This document shows, in pieces, positions 18,931 through 28,451 of a DNA stretch of 64,000 nt. The notes under the pieces were generated by a model, which saw only the letters and a program-made list of their open reading frames with translations, had not been told where the DNA came from and ran no database searches. The DNA lies in NCBI GenBank assembly GCA_965227905.1, contig OZ245780.1:1488001-1552000 (forward strand), given 5' to 3'. Origin of the DNA: CBDDHT01 sp965227905 (GTDB lineage: Bacteria > Pseudomonadota > Alphaproteobacteria > Rhizobiales > Methyloligellaceae). Made by a program: the position numbers and the translations under genes. Each line of letters starts with the position of its first letter. The first letter of the stretch is position 1.

Positions 18931-19179
18931 CTAGCGACGCCCGCCGGCCGAGGGACGGGCTTTGGCCTTCCCGGGAATCAGACCTTCGCGTTGCGCACGT
19001 TTGCGGGCCAATTTGCGCGCGCGGCGGACCGCTTCGGCTTTCTGGCGAGCCCGCTTTTCCGAGGGCTTTTCGTAACAATTCCGGAGCTTCATCTCACGGA
19101 ATACACCCTCGCGCTGGAGTTTCTTCTTCAGCACTTTCAGGGCTTGGTCGACATTATTATCGCGGACACTGACTTGCAC
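18931..19179 (-). CDS. rpsU: 30S ribosomal protein S21
   Basis: The 82-residue protein begins MQVSVRDNNVDQALKVLKKK and continues REMKLRNCYEKPSEKRARQK, the standard S21 sequence. It ends in a basic Arg/Lys-rich tail slightly longer than in enterobacteria, as is usual in alphaproteobacteria. S21 binds the small ribosomal subunit near the anti-Shine-Dalgarno region. The gene is monocistronic here. Confidence 0.96.
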   Translation of the reverse strand: MQVSVRDNNVDQALKVLKKKLQREGVFREMKLRNCYEKPSEKRARQKAEAVRRARKLARKRAQREGLIPGKAKARPSAGGRR

Positions 19180-19397
19180 GTGCCTACGTCTCCGTCTCTA
19201 TGGTTTTCAATTGCAGTCAAGGCACATTCGAGTCACCAAAAAATGTGCTCGTTGCCCCGTTTTGGCACCTGTATCAAACAGATTATCCGATGTCTAGATT
19301 AATGGATTCGCAATCAATCTCCCAAAAATCGAGAAAAACCGACTGATTCCAGCGGTCTACGGCTCTGGGATACTTCGATGACTGACTTTTGATTCCG

Positions 19398-20492
19398 CTA
19401 TTTTGGAATGAGCCGCGTGATGTGGCCCATCTTGCGGCCGTCCCGCGCTTCCCCTTTTCCATACAGATGCACGGCTGTTCCAGGTTCCGCAGCCAGTGCG
19501 CCCCATTCGTTGACCTGAGGCCCGATAAGATTGCGCATGACGGCATCGCTATGGCGGTCCGTTGTACCGAGCGGCCAACCGGCCACGGCGCGTATATGGT
19601 TCTCAAACTGGCTTATGACACAGGCCTCCAGCGTCCAGTGGCCGCTATTGTGGACGCGAGGTGCCATTTCGTTGACCAACAGCTCATAGTTGTCCCCCTG
19701 CCGTACCACAAAGAGCTCGACGCAAAGCACGCCGACATATTCGAGCTTCGTTGCAATTTTCATTGCGATGGAACGCGCGTGCTCTGCCACATCGTCATCG
19801 ACCTGCGCCGGCACGACGGTTTCCTGGAGAATCTGATTGGAATGCGCGTTTTCCGGCGGATCGTAAAAAGCGACTGTGCCATCCCATCCACGAACGGCAA
19901 GTATCGATATCTCCCGCTCAAAGGGGACAAATTTTTCAACAATGGCAGGAGCGTTGCGGATCTCCGCAAGCGCAGCTGATGTTTCGGATATCGTCGTGAT
20001 TTTGACCTGGCCCTTGCCGTCATAGCCGAGCTGCCGGGTCTTCAAGAGCGCCGGACAACCGATTTCGGCAAGTGCGGATCTGAGGTCTTCTTCGCTATCG
20101 ACGGGCGCGAACGGAGCTGTCCCGATCCCAAGCGATCGAGCCAGTTCTTTTTCCCGGAGCCGGTCCTGTGCGACGCCAAGTGCGCCGATTGGCGGTGCGA
20201 CCGGTGCGATACGCTCGATAACCGTTAGGGAATCCGCGGGGACGTTTTCAAACTCGTAAGTTGCGACATCGACCGAGCGGGCAAAGAGTTCAAGTGCTCC
20301 TTCATCGTCGAAAGAGGCGTGGGTTTCGGTACTCGCAACATCCGTTGCCGGTGCTTCAATCTTGTCGGAGTAGATATGACATTTGAATCCAAGGCGGGCC
20401 GCCGCCATGGCAAGCATCCTGCCAAGTTGTCCGCCGCCAAGAATTCCAATCGTTGCGCCTGGTTCGAGTGGCTTATCGATAATCGCCGACAT
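19398..20492 (-). CDS. purK: N5-carboxyaminoimidazole ribonucleotide synthase
   Basis: The 364-residue product is an ATP-grasp ligase of purine synthesis that makes N5-CAIR from AIR, bicarbonate and ATP. The N-terminal GATIGILGGGQLGRMLAMAA is the PurK nucleotide/substrate motif. LLKTRQLGYDGKGQVKI, FVPFEREISILAVR and NEMAPRVHNSGHWTLEAC are the ATP-grasp blocks. The start is the ATG at 20492, two bases after the purE stop, so the pair forms a purEK operon. A longer frame to 20552 would overlap purE. Confidence 0.95.
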   Translation of the reverse strand: MSAIIDKPLEPGATIGILGGGQLGRMLAMAAARLGFKCHIYSDKIEAPATDVASTETHASFDDEGALELFARSVDVATYEFENVPADSLTVIERIAPVAPPIGALGVAQDRLREKELARSLGIGTAPFAPVDSEEDLRSALAEIGCPALLKTRQLGYDGKGQVKITTISETSAALAEIRNAPAIVEKFVPFEREISILAVRGWDGTVAFYDPPENAHSNQILQETVVPAQVDDDVAEHARSIAMKIATKLEYVGVLCVELFVVRQGDNYELLVNEMAPRVHNSGHWTLEACVISQFENHIRAVAGWPLGTTDRHSDAVMRNLIGPQVNEWGALAAEPGTAVHLYGKGEARDGRKMGHITRLIPK

Positions 20493-20494
20493 GC

Positions 20495-20995
20495 TTATCC
20501 GGCGTCCGTAGTGGGACGGTCGCCAACAGCTTCCGTCCGTGAGCGTCGCCAATCGTCAAGACGGGCTGCAAGGTCGGCATCGTGGAGAGCCAGGATCTGT
20601 GCCGCCAGCAAGCCGGCATTCGCCGCTCCGGGTTCACCGATTGCCAGCGTTCCGACGGCGACACCCTTTGGCATTTGAACGATCGACAGCAAACTATCCT
20701 GTCCCGAGAGCGAGCGGCTTTCGACCGGAACCCCCAGAACAGGCAGAGGCGTCATCGCGGCAACCATACCTGGCAAATGTGCAGCACCGCCGGCACCGGC
20801 AATGATGACCTTGAGTCCTTGCTCGCGCGCCGATCTTGCATAGTCATAGAGACGGTCGGGTGTGCGGTGGGCCGAAACGATCCGGTCATCGTGGGCGATA
20901 CCGAGTTCATCAAGTACGTGCGCGGCAGCCTGCATTGTCGGCCAGTCGGACTGGCTCCCCATGATAATACCGACCAATGCCGTTGCCGAAGCCAT
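20495..20995 (-). CDS. purE: N5-carboxyaminoimidazole ribonucleotide mutase
   Basis: The 166-residue protein has the PurE class I signature: GIIMGSQSDWPTMQAAAHVL at the N-terminus, VSAHRTPDRLYDYA and IAGAGGAAHLPGMVAAMT. It converts N5-CAIR to CAIR in purine biosynthesis and normally forms an octamer. It is followed two bases later by purK on the same strand, so product channelling from PurK to PurE is encoded in one operon. Confidence 0.96.
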   Translation of the reverse strand: MASATALVGIIMGSQSDWPTMQAAAHVLDELGIAHDDRIVSAHRTPDRLYDYARSAREQGLKVIIAGAGGAAHLPGMVAAMTPLPVLGVPVESRSLSGQDSLLSIVQMPKGVAVGTLAIGEPGAANAGLLAAQILALHDADLAARLDDWRRSRTEAVGDRPTTDAG

Positions 20996-21299
20996 AAGCT
21001 ACACCCTGATTTTCCCCGAGAAAACGCGCGATTATAGGGGGGGCGACCGGAATAACAAGGCAGTCAGTCGGCGGGGTGTGGGCAAATTGACTGTCAGACG
21101 CAGAAAGCAAGATTTTGTACCCAGCTCTTCAAGCTGGCACAGAATGAAGCGAATCATTTAGTTTTGTTGAGTATTACGGACTGAGCGGAGCCGCGTTCGT
21201 TTGCTGTCGGGCCCGCTGCTCCATTCAGAGGTGCCTGAACAAGCCATCTGCACTGGATGTATGAGCGGATGGATTGGGCTGGACGGGGAGCCGGTTTGA
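20996..21299. other. Divergent intergenic region between purE and the GGDEF gene
   Basis: This must hold the promoters of purEK (leftward) and of the diguanylate cyclase gene (rightward). I see no purine riboswitch, no strong dyad and no supported small gene. Confidence 0.4.
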
Positions 21300-22022
21300 A
21301 TGAAGAAGACGGCAGCAGAGCGGATTCAGGCTGGCGAACAGTCGGTTTCCGTTGTGGATCGAATGAGCGATCCGGTCGGACGCCGCCCCCTACCTGTCGC
21401 AGGCGGCCTTATCGAAGATGTCCCGCAGTCTGAACTAACCCCGGCGGTCCGTTCCACCGTCATGCAGCTTATGGACGAGCTCGATCGCATGAGCAGCGAG
21501 CTTATGGAAGCCAAGCAGCGTGTCAGCGAATTGGAGGACATGGCCGACGAGGACCCGCTCGTGCCCGTCCTCAATCGGCGCGGGTTCCTGCGTGAACTCG
21601 AGCGGACGCTCGCTTATTCCGAGCGCTACCAAACCCCGGGGTCGGTGATCTTTTGTGATCTCGACCGGTTCAAACGGATCAATGACGATTATGGCCATCG
21701 GGTCGGTGACGACGTCTTGCGTCTTGTTGCAGACACGCTGGTTCAGAATGTCCGTCGTTCCGATATTGTTGGTCGTCTAGGCGGCGATGAATTTGCAGTC
21801 GTTCTCCAACGTGCGACGGCGGAACAGGCGCAAGTCAAAGCAGATGAGTTCATGGAGCGGGTCGGCGAGCAACCTCTGGTCCATGAGGGCGCGCAGATTC
21901 CGATTTCTATCAGCGCTGGCGTCGCCGGGTTCGAACGTGGCGATACGGTCGTGGATGTGATGGAGCGCGCGGACCGGGCGATGTACAGCCGCAAAAACGA
22001 AATCCGACAAAGAGGACGTTGA
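21300..22022 (+). CDS. GGDEF-domain diguanylate cyclase, soluble
   Basis: The 240-residue protein has an N-terminal region of about 80 residues ending in a short coiled coil (LMDELDRMSSELMEAKQRVSELE), then a GGDEF domain from about residue 85. The active site is intact as GRLGGDEFAVV, and the product-inhibition site RRSD lies five residues upstream, so the enzyme should make cyclic di-GMP from two GTP and be feedback-inhibited. No sensor or membrane segment is present, so it is probably cytoplasmic and controlled by dimerisation or a partner. GGGGAG upstream of the ATG is an adequate ribosome-binding site. Confidence 0.92.
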   Translation: MKKTAAERIQAGEQSVSVVDRMSDPVGRRPLPVAGGLIEDVPQSELTPAVRSTVMQLMDELDRMSSELMEAKQRVSELEDMADEDPLVPVLNRRGFLRELERTLAYSERYQTPGSVIFCDLDRFKRINDDYGHRVGDDVLRLVADTLVQNVRRSDIVGRLGGDEFAVVLQRATAEQAQVKADEFMERVGEQPLVHEGAQIPISISAGVAGFERGDTVVDVMERADRAMYSRKNEIRQRGR

Positions 22023-22073
22023 TGGATGGCTGTCCGGTGCGGCCGTATGAGTTTAGACGGCCAAGCTTGAATT

Positions 22074-22280
22074 CTAGGCGATAATATCAGGCAGGAGCTG
22101 GTCTTCTATCCGCGAGATTTCGTCTCTCAGCTGAAGCTTCATTTTCTTAAGTCGCTTGATCTGTAGCTGGTCGCCGCGGCCTGAGTCCTCCAAGGCATCG
22201 ATCGCACTGTCGAGGTCGCGATGCTCCAGCTTGAGGCGGGCCAGGGTTGCGCGGAGTTCGCGCTCCTCCTCCGTTGCCAT
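22074..22280 (-). CDS. YdcH-like DUF465 protein
   Basis: This 68-residue helical protein has the DUF465 pattern LEHRDLDSAIDALE followed by LQIKRLKKMKLQLRDEISRIE. Such proteins form short antiparallel coiled coils of unknown function. A second, diverged member of the family is encoded 217 bases away on the opposite strand (22497-22679), and the two are read divergently. Confidence 0.88.
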   Translation of the reverse strand: MATEEERELRATLARLKLEHRDLDSAIDALEDSGRGDQLQIKRLKKMKLQLRDEISRIEDQLLPDIIA

Positions 22281-22496
22281 GAATTGCCTCTCCCTGTCCC
22301 CACCGCATGGACGGCTCTTTGCGCGAGTATCGCGGCGAACGAATTGCGACGCAAGACTTTGACTAATAGCTCACGAAATAATCAGTTGGCGGATTTCTGC
22401 CAATTCGATGAAAACTTGTCCACGGCGATTAGACAAACAGTCACCCGTTTGTCACAATCTTGGCCTCAACAGGCGAATCGTTAGGGAGGCAAAAAC

Positions 22497-22679
22497 ATGG
22501 CGCTGGACGCACATCTGGCGGAAATGTCCGAAAAACACCGTATGTTGGAGAAAAAGATTGAAGAGGAAGAGGCGCGGCCATCGGCTGATTCCTTGAAAAT
22601 CAATACTTGGAAACGCGAAAAACTCCGTTTGAAAGACGAAATCGAGCGGCTCAAACATGGCATGAGCGACGTCGCTTAG
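22497..22679 (+). CDS. YdcH-like DUF465 protein, second copy
   Basis: The 60-residue product reads MALDAHLAEMSEKHRMLEKK and then INTWKREKLRLKDEIERLKH, a second DUF465 protein. A good ribosome-binding site (AGGGAGG) precedes the ATG. The protein is almost entirely charged helix. It shares the region with the divergent copy at 22074-22280, and a strong inverted repeat follows its stop. Confidence 0.9.
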   Translation: MALDAHLAEMSEKHRMLEKKIEEEEARPSADSLKINTWKREKLRLKDEIERLKHGMSDVA

Positions 22680-22739
22680 CGCGTCGGTTTTTTGCAGACT
22701 TTACGACCGGGCTCGGGTTGGGCGCGGTATTGAACAGGC

Positions 22740-22793
22740 GGCCGGAAGAAAAGGCCTGATCTTAACGAGCGATAGGCCTTTTTCGCTTCCGGT
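22740..22793. terminator. Long inverted repeat, likely bidirectional terminator
   Basis: Arms 22740-22757 (GGCCGGAAG then AAGGCCT) and 22774-22793 (AGGCCTTTTT then CTTCCGGTC) pair over about 18 bases. It lies between the convergent DUF465 and acyl-CoA synthetase genes, and a run of five T is built into the right arm. Confidence 0.6.
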
Positions 22794-22810
22794 CCGATGG
22801 TTCGTTCGTG

Positions 22811-24439
22811 CTAAACGTCCTTGGCCATTTCGCGCAGGACGTATTTCTGAACCTTTCCCGTTGATGTCTTTGGAAGTTCTGTGAAAACCACGTGCCGCGG
22901 ACATTTGTAGCGCGCGAGGTTCTCGCGGCAGAACGCGATAATATCCTCGCTTGAAATGCCGGCGCCATCGCGAATCTCGATGAAGGCGCAGGGTGTCTCA
23001 CCCCATTTGTCATCTGGTTTGGCTACAACAGCAGCCGCTTGTACGTCCGGGTGCTTGTAAAGCGTATCCTCGACCTCGATCGACGAGATGTTCTCACCGC
23101 CCGATATGATGACATCCTTCGAGCGATCCTTGAGCTGGATGTAGCCATCATCGTGCAGCACGCCGAGATCGCCGGTGTGAAACCAACCGCCGGCAAAAGC
23201 ATCGGCCGTCGCTTTTGGGTTTTTCAGGTAGCCCTTCATGACGATATTGCCACGCATCATGACTTCGCCAAGGGTCTCCCCGTCGTCGGCGACACGGGTC
23301 ATGGTCTGTGAATCCATGACCGTCAGGCCTTCGAGCGTCGGATAGGTAACGCCTTGTCGCGCTTTCTTTGCCGCGCGTTCGGGCCCCTCGAGTTCGTCCC
23401 AACTCATCTTCCACTCATTGACGACTGCCGGACCGTAGCTTTCGGTCAGGCCATAAACATGGGTGACGTTAAAGCCAGCTTCCGCCATCCCAGCGAGAAC
23501 GGACTCCGGGGGCGGCGCCGCTGCCGTCACGAATTCGACAGATCGCTCGATCGGCCGTTTTTCCTCTTCCGGTGCATTGAGCAATGTCGCCATCACGATC
23601 GGCGCGCCGCAAAGATGCGTGACGCCGTGATCGGCGATCGCGTCGTACATGGCCTTTGCGCGAACCCAGCGCAGGCACACATGCGTTCCCGCCACGACAG
23701 AAACGGACCAGGGGAAACACCAGCCGTTGCAATGAAACATGGGCAACGTCCACAGATAGACCGGGTGCTTGGCCATGCTGGCGGCAACAACATTCGCAAA
23801 TCCCATCAGATAGGCGCCACGATGATGATAGACGACACCTTTCGGGTCACCGGTCGTCCCGCTCGTATAGTTGAGCGAAATGGCGTCCCACTCATCATCG
23901 GGTGGCTGCCAGTCGAATGCCGGGTCGCCCGGGGCGATAAAATCCTCATATTCGACAGTGCCGAGGCGCTCGCCGTCCTGCGCGAACTCCAGGTCGTCAA
24001 AGTCCACCACAAGCGGTTCGACCTTGGCCAACGCCAAGGCTTCTTTCATTGTCGGCGCGAATTCTCGGTCTGTGATCAGCACTTTGCATTCCGCGTGATC
24101 GAGCTGGAACGCGATGATCTGCGCGTCCAATCGGGTATTGAGGGAATGCAGAACGCCGCCTGTCATCGGGACACCGTAGTGTGCCTCGAGCATCGGCGGG
24201 ACGTTCGGCAGCATGACCGACACGGTGTCGCCTTTTGAGATGCCATGGGATGACAAAACGGAGGCGAGGCGACGCGATCTTGCATAGAGATCGGCGTAGG
24301 AGCGTTTGGTTTGGCCGTGGATTACCGCAATCGCGTCCGGAAATACGGCTGCGGCGCGTTCGAGAAAGCCGATTGGCGTAAGTGGCGCATAATTGGCCGC
24401 GGTCTTGTCGAGGTCGCGCTCATACGGATTTGCGCTCAT
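22811..24439 (-). CDS. Medium/short-chain acyl-CoA synthetase, ANL superfamily
   Basis: The 542-residue protein has the ANL adenylation motifs: LNYTSGTTGDPKGVVYHHRG (ATP loop), the LTESYGP motif, FHTGDLGVLHDDGYIQLKDR and the final GKVQKY Lys. The overall pattern, with FHCNGWCFPWSV and APIVMATLLNAP, resembles the DmdB/methylmercaptopropionate-CoA ligase and fadD3-like group. It should activate a carboxylic acid to its CoA thioester with ATP. The exact acid is not determinable. It is not in an operon; other acyl-CoA genes (prpE, SDR, enoyl-CoA hydratase) are in the window but apart. Confidence 0.9.
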   Translation of the reverse strand: MSANPYERDLDKTAANYAPLTPIGFLERAAAVFPDAIAVIHGQTKRSYADLYARSRRLASVLSSHGISKGDTVSVMLPNVPPMLEAHYGVPMTGGVLHSLNTRLDAQIIAFQLDHAECKVLITDREFAPTMKEALALAKVEPLVVDFDDLEFAQDGERLGTVEYEDFIAPGDPAFDWQPPDDEWDAISLNYTSGTTGDPKGVVYHHRGAYLMGFANVVAASMAKHPVYLWTLPMFHCNGWCFPWSVSVVAGTHVCLRWVRAKAMYDAIADHGVTHLCGAPIVMATLLNAPEEEKRPIERSVEFVTAAAPPPESVLAGMAEAGFNVTHVYGLTESYGPAVVNEWKMSWDELEGPERAAKKARQGVTYPTLEGLTVMDSQTMTRVADDGETLGEVMMRGNIVMKGYLKNPKATADAFAGGWFHTGDLGVLHDDGYIQLKDRSKDVIISGGENISSIEVEDTLYKHPDVQAAAVVAKPDDKWGETPCAFIEIRDGAGISSEDIIAFCRENLARYKCPRHVVFTELPKTSTGKVQKYVLREMAKDV

Positions 24440-24632
24440 GGACGATGCTCTCCCGGGAGTTATTGGATGTCGGGCGGTTCTGGGGCCGACTTTCCGCGAG
24501 GCTAGCGCCCGGGCGGATTTGGTTCAATATCGCTCACGGCTATTCCGCTGTTTTCGGCGTCAGGTGAGTTATTGCGGTGTGGATGGTGCTGTGCGGCGGG
24601 GTGGTGCCGCAAATTCACGGCAAGTCCCCCAA

Positions 24633-25391
24633 TCAGACCCCGGCAATAGCCCGCAACCCATCCCAGATCAGTTTCAGCGACACCACGAAAACAAAGATAT
24701 ATGTCAGCCGGTAGAAGAGATCCGCCTTCACGATCTCCACCAGTTTCACGCCAGCATAGATCGACACCGGCGCCAATGGCGCCAGCACAAGCGATGTCAT
24801 GAGATTGGTCGTGTCGAACTGGCCGAGGGCCGCATATGGTACGAGTTTGATCCAGTTGACGGCGGCGAAGAACACGGCACTCGTACCGGCAAACAGCTTG
24901 GGCTCCAGCCGTTGAGGAAGCAGATACATCTGGAGGGGAGGGCCGCCTGCGTGGGAGACGAATGAGGTAAAGCCGGCCACCGCGCCCCAGATACGCCCAC
25001 TCATCCGATTTGGCTCAGTATCGTCTGCGGCCCGCCATCCGAACCAGTAGTCCAGCGTAAAGAGCAGCGCGATGAGACCGACGATCAGCCGGACATGGTC
25101 GGAGGAAACGAATTCGGCGGTGAGCCAGCCAATACCGATCCCGATGCAGGCTGCCGGGAGCAGGATCATAAGATTTTGTGCATGCCACGACCGGCGGTAG
25201 GCCCACAGCGCAAAGAAATCCATAGCGATGAGAATGGGCAGGAAGATCCCGGCAGCCTGGATCGGCGGCACAACCAATGCAAGAAGCGGAACGCCGAGCA
25301 TGCCGAGGGCGCCAGCAAATCCGCCCTTCGCCATTCCGAACAAAACAACGGCTGGGATTGCTGCAAGATAGAAGATCGGTTCCGTGATCAT
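24633..25391 (-). CDS. TauE/SafE-family sulfite/anion exporter permease
   Basis: The 252-residue protein has about eight hydrophobic segments in two repeated halves, typical of TauE/SafE permeases. The first half begins LAAIPAVVLFGMAKGGFAGA with the family motif GMAKGGFAGALG. The second contains GFTSFVSHAGGPPLQMYLLP, the matching repeat signature. Members export sulfite, sulfoacetate or other small anions. The start is the ATG at 25391; a longer open frame reaches 25499 but its extra residues are polar and lack a family match. It is divergent from prpE. Confidence 0.9.
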   Translation of the reverse strand: MITEPIFYLAAIPAVVLFGMAKGGFAGALGMLGVPLLALVVPPIQAAGIFLPILIAMDFFALWAYRRSWHAQNLMILLPAACIGIGIGWLTAEFVSSDHVRLIVGLIALLFTLDYWFGWRAADDTEPNRMSGRIWGAVAGFTSFVSHAGGPPLQMYLLPQRLEPKLFAGTSAVFFAAVNWIKLVPYAALGQFDTTNLMTSLVLAPLAPVSIYAGVKLVEIVKADLFYRLTYIFVFVVSLKLIWDGLRAIAGV

Positions 25392-25593
25392 GGTCCGCTG
25401 CGGTTGATGCAAATCAAGGAAAGAGTACGTGATCCGGTTATGACTGCGACTTTCGTGCGATCGACACAAGTCGCGTAATCCAAAGTCTACGCCTTGCAAT
25501 CTTGCAATGGCCGGCGGTTAGCAGACATAGTTCCATCCACGCATGTCGTCGAGCGAACACGCGACAAGACTGTTTCAGGGGAGGAGAGACGCC

Positions 25594-27501
25594 ATGGCAA
25601 GCCGGTATCATGAAGTCTATGAGGGCTGGAAATCAGATCCCGAGACGTTTTGGGGCGAGGCAGCCAAGGGTATCGACTGGGTTTCGCCGCCAACGAAGGT
25701 GTTTGACCCGGACGCCGGACTCTATGGCCACTGGTTCCCCGATGCGACATGCAACACCTGCTACAATTGTATCGACCGGCACGTCGAGTCCGGCCGGGCC
25801 GATCAGCTGGCGTTGATCTATGATAGTCCGATCACCGGAAACAAGCGGTCTCTAACCTACACTCAACTGCTGGACGAAGTCGCTACTTTCGCAGCCGGTC
25901 TGCAGAGCATCGGCGTGGATAAGGGTGACCGGGTCATTCTGTATATGCCGATGATCCCGGAGGCCGTTATCGCGATGCTCGGCTGCGCCCGGATCGGTGC
26001 AATTCACTCGGTGGTCTTCGGTGGTTTTGCCGCGAACGAACTCGCAACGCGGATCAATGATGCCAAGCCGAAAGCCATGGTCACGGCCTCATGCGGAATC
26101 GAACCAGGCCGAACAATCGAATACAAGCCGCTGCTTGACGAAGCCATCGACATGGCGACATCGAAGCCGGAGGCATGCATCATCTATCAGCGCCCGCAAG
26201 CCGAGGCGGCCATGCAGGCCGGACGCGATCACGATTGGGCCGGGCTCATGGAGACCATGCGGTCCGAAGGCAAACGTGCCGAATGCGTCACCGTTGCGGC
26301 AACGGACCCGCTCTACGTTCTCTACACGTCGGGGACAACGGGCCAGCCGAAGGGCGTCGTACGCGACAATGGCGGACATATGGTTGCGCTCAATTGGACA
26401 ATGAAAAACCTCTACGACATCGAGCCTGGTGAAGTTTATTGGGCGGCATCGGATGTCGGTTGGGTGGTTGGCCATTCCTATATTGTCTATGCACCGCTTT
26501 TGACCGGAAACACGACAATCGTCTTTGAAGGGAAGCCGGTCGGCACGCCCGATGCGGGCGTCTTCTGGCGCGTGATCGAAGAGCACAATGTCGTGTCTCT
26601 GTTCACGGCACCGACCGCATTCCGCGCGATCAAGAAAGAAGATCCGAACGGGGATCTGATAAAGAACTACGACCTGTCGAAGTTCCGCACGTTGTACCTT
26701 GCCGGTGAACGCGCCGATCCGGACACCCTGGAGTGGGCCGAGGCACAGTTGTCCGTTCCGGTCATCGATCATTGGTGGCAAACGGAAACCGGATGGGCGA
26801 TCGCAGCAAATCCGATCGGTCTCGGCGCGCTGCCGATCAAGCACGGCTCGCCAACCGTCGCCATGCCCGGATATGATTTGCAGGTGCTGGACGAAGGTGG
26901 ACACGAGGTTGCCCGAAACGAAACGGGCAACATCGCGATCAAACTGCCGTTGCCACCAAGCTGTCTGACGACGCTTTGGAACGATGAAGACCGCTTCCGC
27001 GAAAGTTATCTGACGGCTTATCCCGGATACTACAATACGTCCGATGCAGGCTTCATGGATGAAGACGGCTATATCTATGTCATGTCGCGCACGGACGATA
27101 TCATCAACGTCGCGGGACATCGTCTTTCGACCGGTGGCATGGAAGAGGTCGTCGCCTCGCATCCCGACGTCGCCGAGTGTGCCGTTATTGGCATTGCAGA
27201 TCAGCTCAAAGGCCAGATTCCGGCGGGATTCCTCGTTTTGAATGCTGGCGTCGATCGAACCAATGCGGATGTCGAGAAGGAGGTCGTGCAACTGGTCCGA
27301 GAAAAAATCGGTCCTGTGGCGGCTTTCAAGACGGTTCTAACCGTGAAAAGGCTTCCGAAAACGCGTTCAGGCAAGGTTCTGAGAGCGACCATGCGCTGCA
27401 TTGCAGACGGTCAGGAGTACAAAATGCCTGCGACGATCGACGATCCCGTGATTCTGGGTGAAATCACCGATGCGCTCAAGGACCGTGGATTATCGGGATA
27501 A
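25594..27501 (+). CDS. prpE: Propionyl-CoA synthetase (PrpE-like)
   Basis: The 635-residue product belongs to the acetyl/propionyl-CoA synthetase branch of the ANL superfamily. Key segments are GKRSLTYTQLL-type core entry, VVFGGFAANELATRINDAKP, the ATP loop LYTSGTTGQPKGVVRDNGG, HWWQTETGWAI and the C-terminal DDIINVAGHRLSTGGMEE plus RSGKVLR Lys. The TSGTTG and WWQTETG patterns fit PrpE rather than Acs. It makes propionyl-CoA from propionate, ATP and CoA. The ATG at 25594 has GGGGAGGAG eight bases upstream. An earlier frame start at 25543 lacks this. Confidence 0.9.
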   Translation: MASRYHEVYEGWKSDPETFWGEAAKGIDWVSPPTKVFDPDAGLYGHWFPDATCNTCYNCIDRHVESGRADQLALIYDSPITGNKRSLTYTQLLDEVATFAAGLQSIGVDKGDRVILYMPMIPEAVIAMLGCARIGAIHSVVFGGFAANELATRINDAKPKAMVTASCGIEPGRTIEYKPLLDEAIDMATSKPEACIIYQRPQAEAAMQAGRDHDWAGLMETMRSEGKRAECVTVAATDPLYVLYTSGTTGQPKGVVRDNGGHMVALNWTMKNLYDIEPGEVYWAASDVGWVVGHSYIVYAPLLTGNTTIVFEGKPVGTPDAGVFWRVIEEHNVVSLFTAPTAFRAIKKEDPNGDLIKNYDLSKFRTLYLAGERADPDTLEWAEAQLSVPVIDHWWQTETGWAIAANPIGLGALPIKHGSPTVAMPGYDLQVLDEGGHEVARNETGNIAIKLPLPPSCLTTLWNDEDRFRESYLTAYPGYYNTSDAGFMDEDGYIYVMSRTDDIINVAGHRLSTGGMEEVVASHPDVAECAVIGIADQLKGQIPAGFLVLNAGVDRTNADVEKEVVQLVREKIGPVAAFKTVLTVKRLPKTRSGKVLRATMRCIADGQEYKMPATIDDPVILGEITDALKDRGLSG

Positions 27502-27554
27502 GATCCCGGATCTATTGATCTCTGCCAGGGTTTTGCGTTGGAATGCGATTGTCA

Positions 27555-27576
27555 CTCAACGGATATATCCGTTGAG
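27555..27576. promoter_or_regulatory. Perfect 22-base palindrome upstream of the SDR gene
   Basis: The half-site CTCAACGGATA is followed immediately by its exact reverse complement. It is 56 bases upstream of the SDR start and 53 bases after the prpE stop. A fully symmetrical site of this size in a short promoter region suggests an operator for a dimeric regulator (TetR or MarR type). The alternative is a terminator of prpE, although no T run follows. Confidence 0.5.
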
Positions 27577-27632
27577 CGAAATGCGCTAGTTTGTCCCCGG
27601 GAGAGACGTCATCGGGGGACTTGGTTCATCTC

Positions 27633-28421
27633 ATGTCAGTGAAGGATAAGACGGTCATCGTCACGGGTGCCGCCAGTGGCATTGGTCGCGCATGCGCAAC
27701 GCGTTTTGCAGCCGATGGCGCAAAGGTGGTGCTTGCGGATATCAACGAGGATGGCGGCGAAGCCGTTGCTGAAGAACTGGTCGAGGCGGGGCACGATGCC
27801 AAGTTTGTCGGCTGCGATGTTGCTGAACGTCTGGATGTCCGCAACCTGATGGCAATGGTCCTCGAGGCCTATGGCGGTGTGGATGTTCTGATCAACAGCG
27901 CAGCCGTTCTCGATTCGGCGCCATTCCTGGATCTTGCAGAAGAAGACCTCGAGAAGGTTTTGCGCGTCAATATCAAGGGCACCTTCCTCGTCAGTCAGGC
28001 CGTTGCGAAGCTAATGGTGGAGCAGGTCGGTGAGGGGAAACCGCCCGGCACGATTATCCATCTCTCGTCCGTCAATGCCGTGTTCGCGCTACCCGACCAC
28101 GTTGCCTATACGATTTCGAAAGGCGGCATCTCGCAACTGAACAAGGCAATGGCGCTGTCACTTGCCCCCCATGGGATCAGGGTCAATGCAATTGGACCCG
28201 GGAGCATCATGACACCGATGCTGGAAGAAGTGGCCAGCAACAAGGATATATCGAACAAGATCCTTTCACGCACACCGATGCTGCGTTTCGGTGAACCCAG
28301 CGAGATCGCCGCTATCGCCGCGTTTCTTGCGAGCGACGAGGCGAGCTACGTTACCGGTACGACAATTTTTGCCGATGGTGGCCGACTGCCGCTCAACTAC
28401 ACGGTTGAAGTGCCCGAGTAG
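27633..28421 (+). CDS. Short-chain dehydrogenase/reductase
   Basis: The 262-residue enzyme is a classical SDR. The nucleotide motif is TGAASGIG (residues about 9-16), followed by NSAA, the catalytic Ser in LSSVNAVF, and the YTISK Tyr/Lys pair. The C-terminal RVNAIGPGSIMTPM and FADGG motifs are also present. NAD(P) choice is suggested by an Asp at the end of beta-2 (VVLADINE), which favours NAD. The substrate is unknown. Start ATG 27633 is preferred to an in-frame start at 27591. A perfect palindrome lies just upstream. Confidence 0.9.
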   Translation: MSVKDKTVIVTGAASGIGRACATRFAADGAKVVLADINEDGGEAVAEELVEAGHDAKFVGCDVAERLDVRNLMAMVLEAYGGVDVLINSAAVLDSAPFLDLAEEDLEKVLRVNIKGTFLVSQAVAKLMVEQVGEGKPPGTIIHLSSVNAVFALPDHVAYTISKGGISQLNKAMALSLAPHGIRVNAIGPGSIMTPMLEEVASNKDISNKILSRTPMLRFGEPSEIAAIAAFLASDEASYVTGTTIFADGGRLPLNYTVEVPE

Positions 28422-28451
28422 AGGGGATCCGCATCGAGCGTCCCAAGTTTC

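Noticed and set aside
23354..24238. 294-codon plus-strand frame over the acyl-CoA synthetase
   Set aside because: Antisense shadow without supporting features.
26089..27291. 400-codon minus-strand frame over prpE
   Set aside because: Shadow of a strongly conserved enzyme gene.
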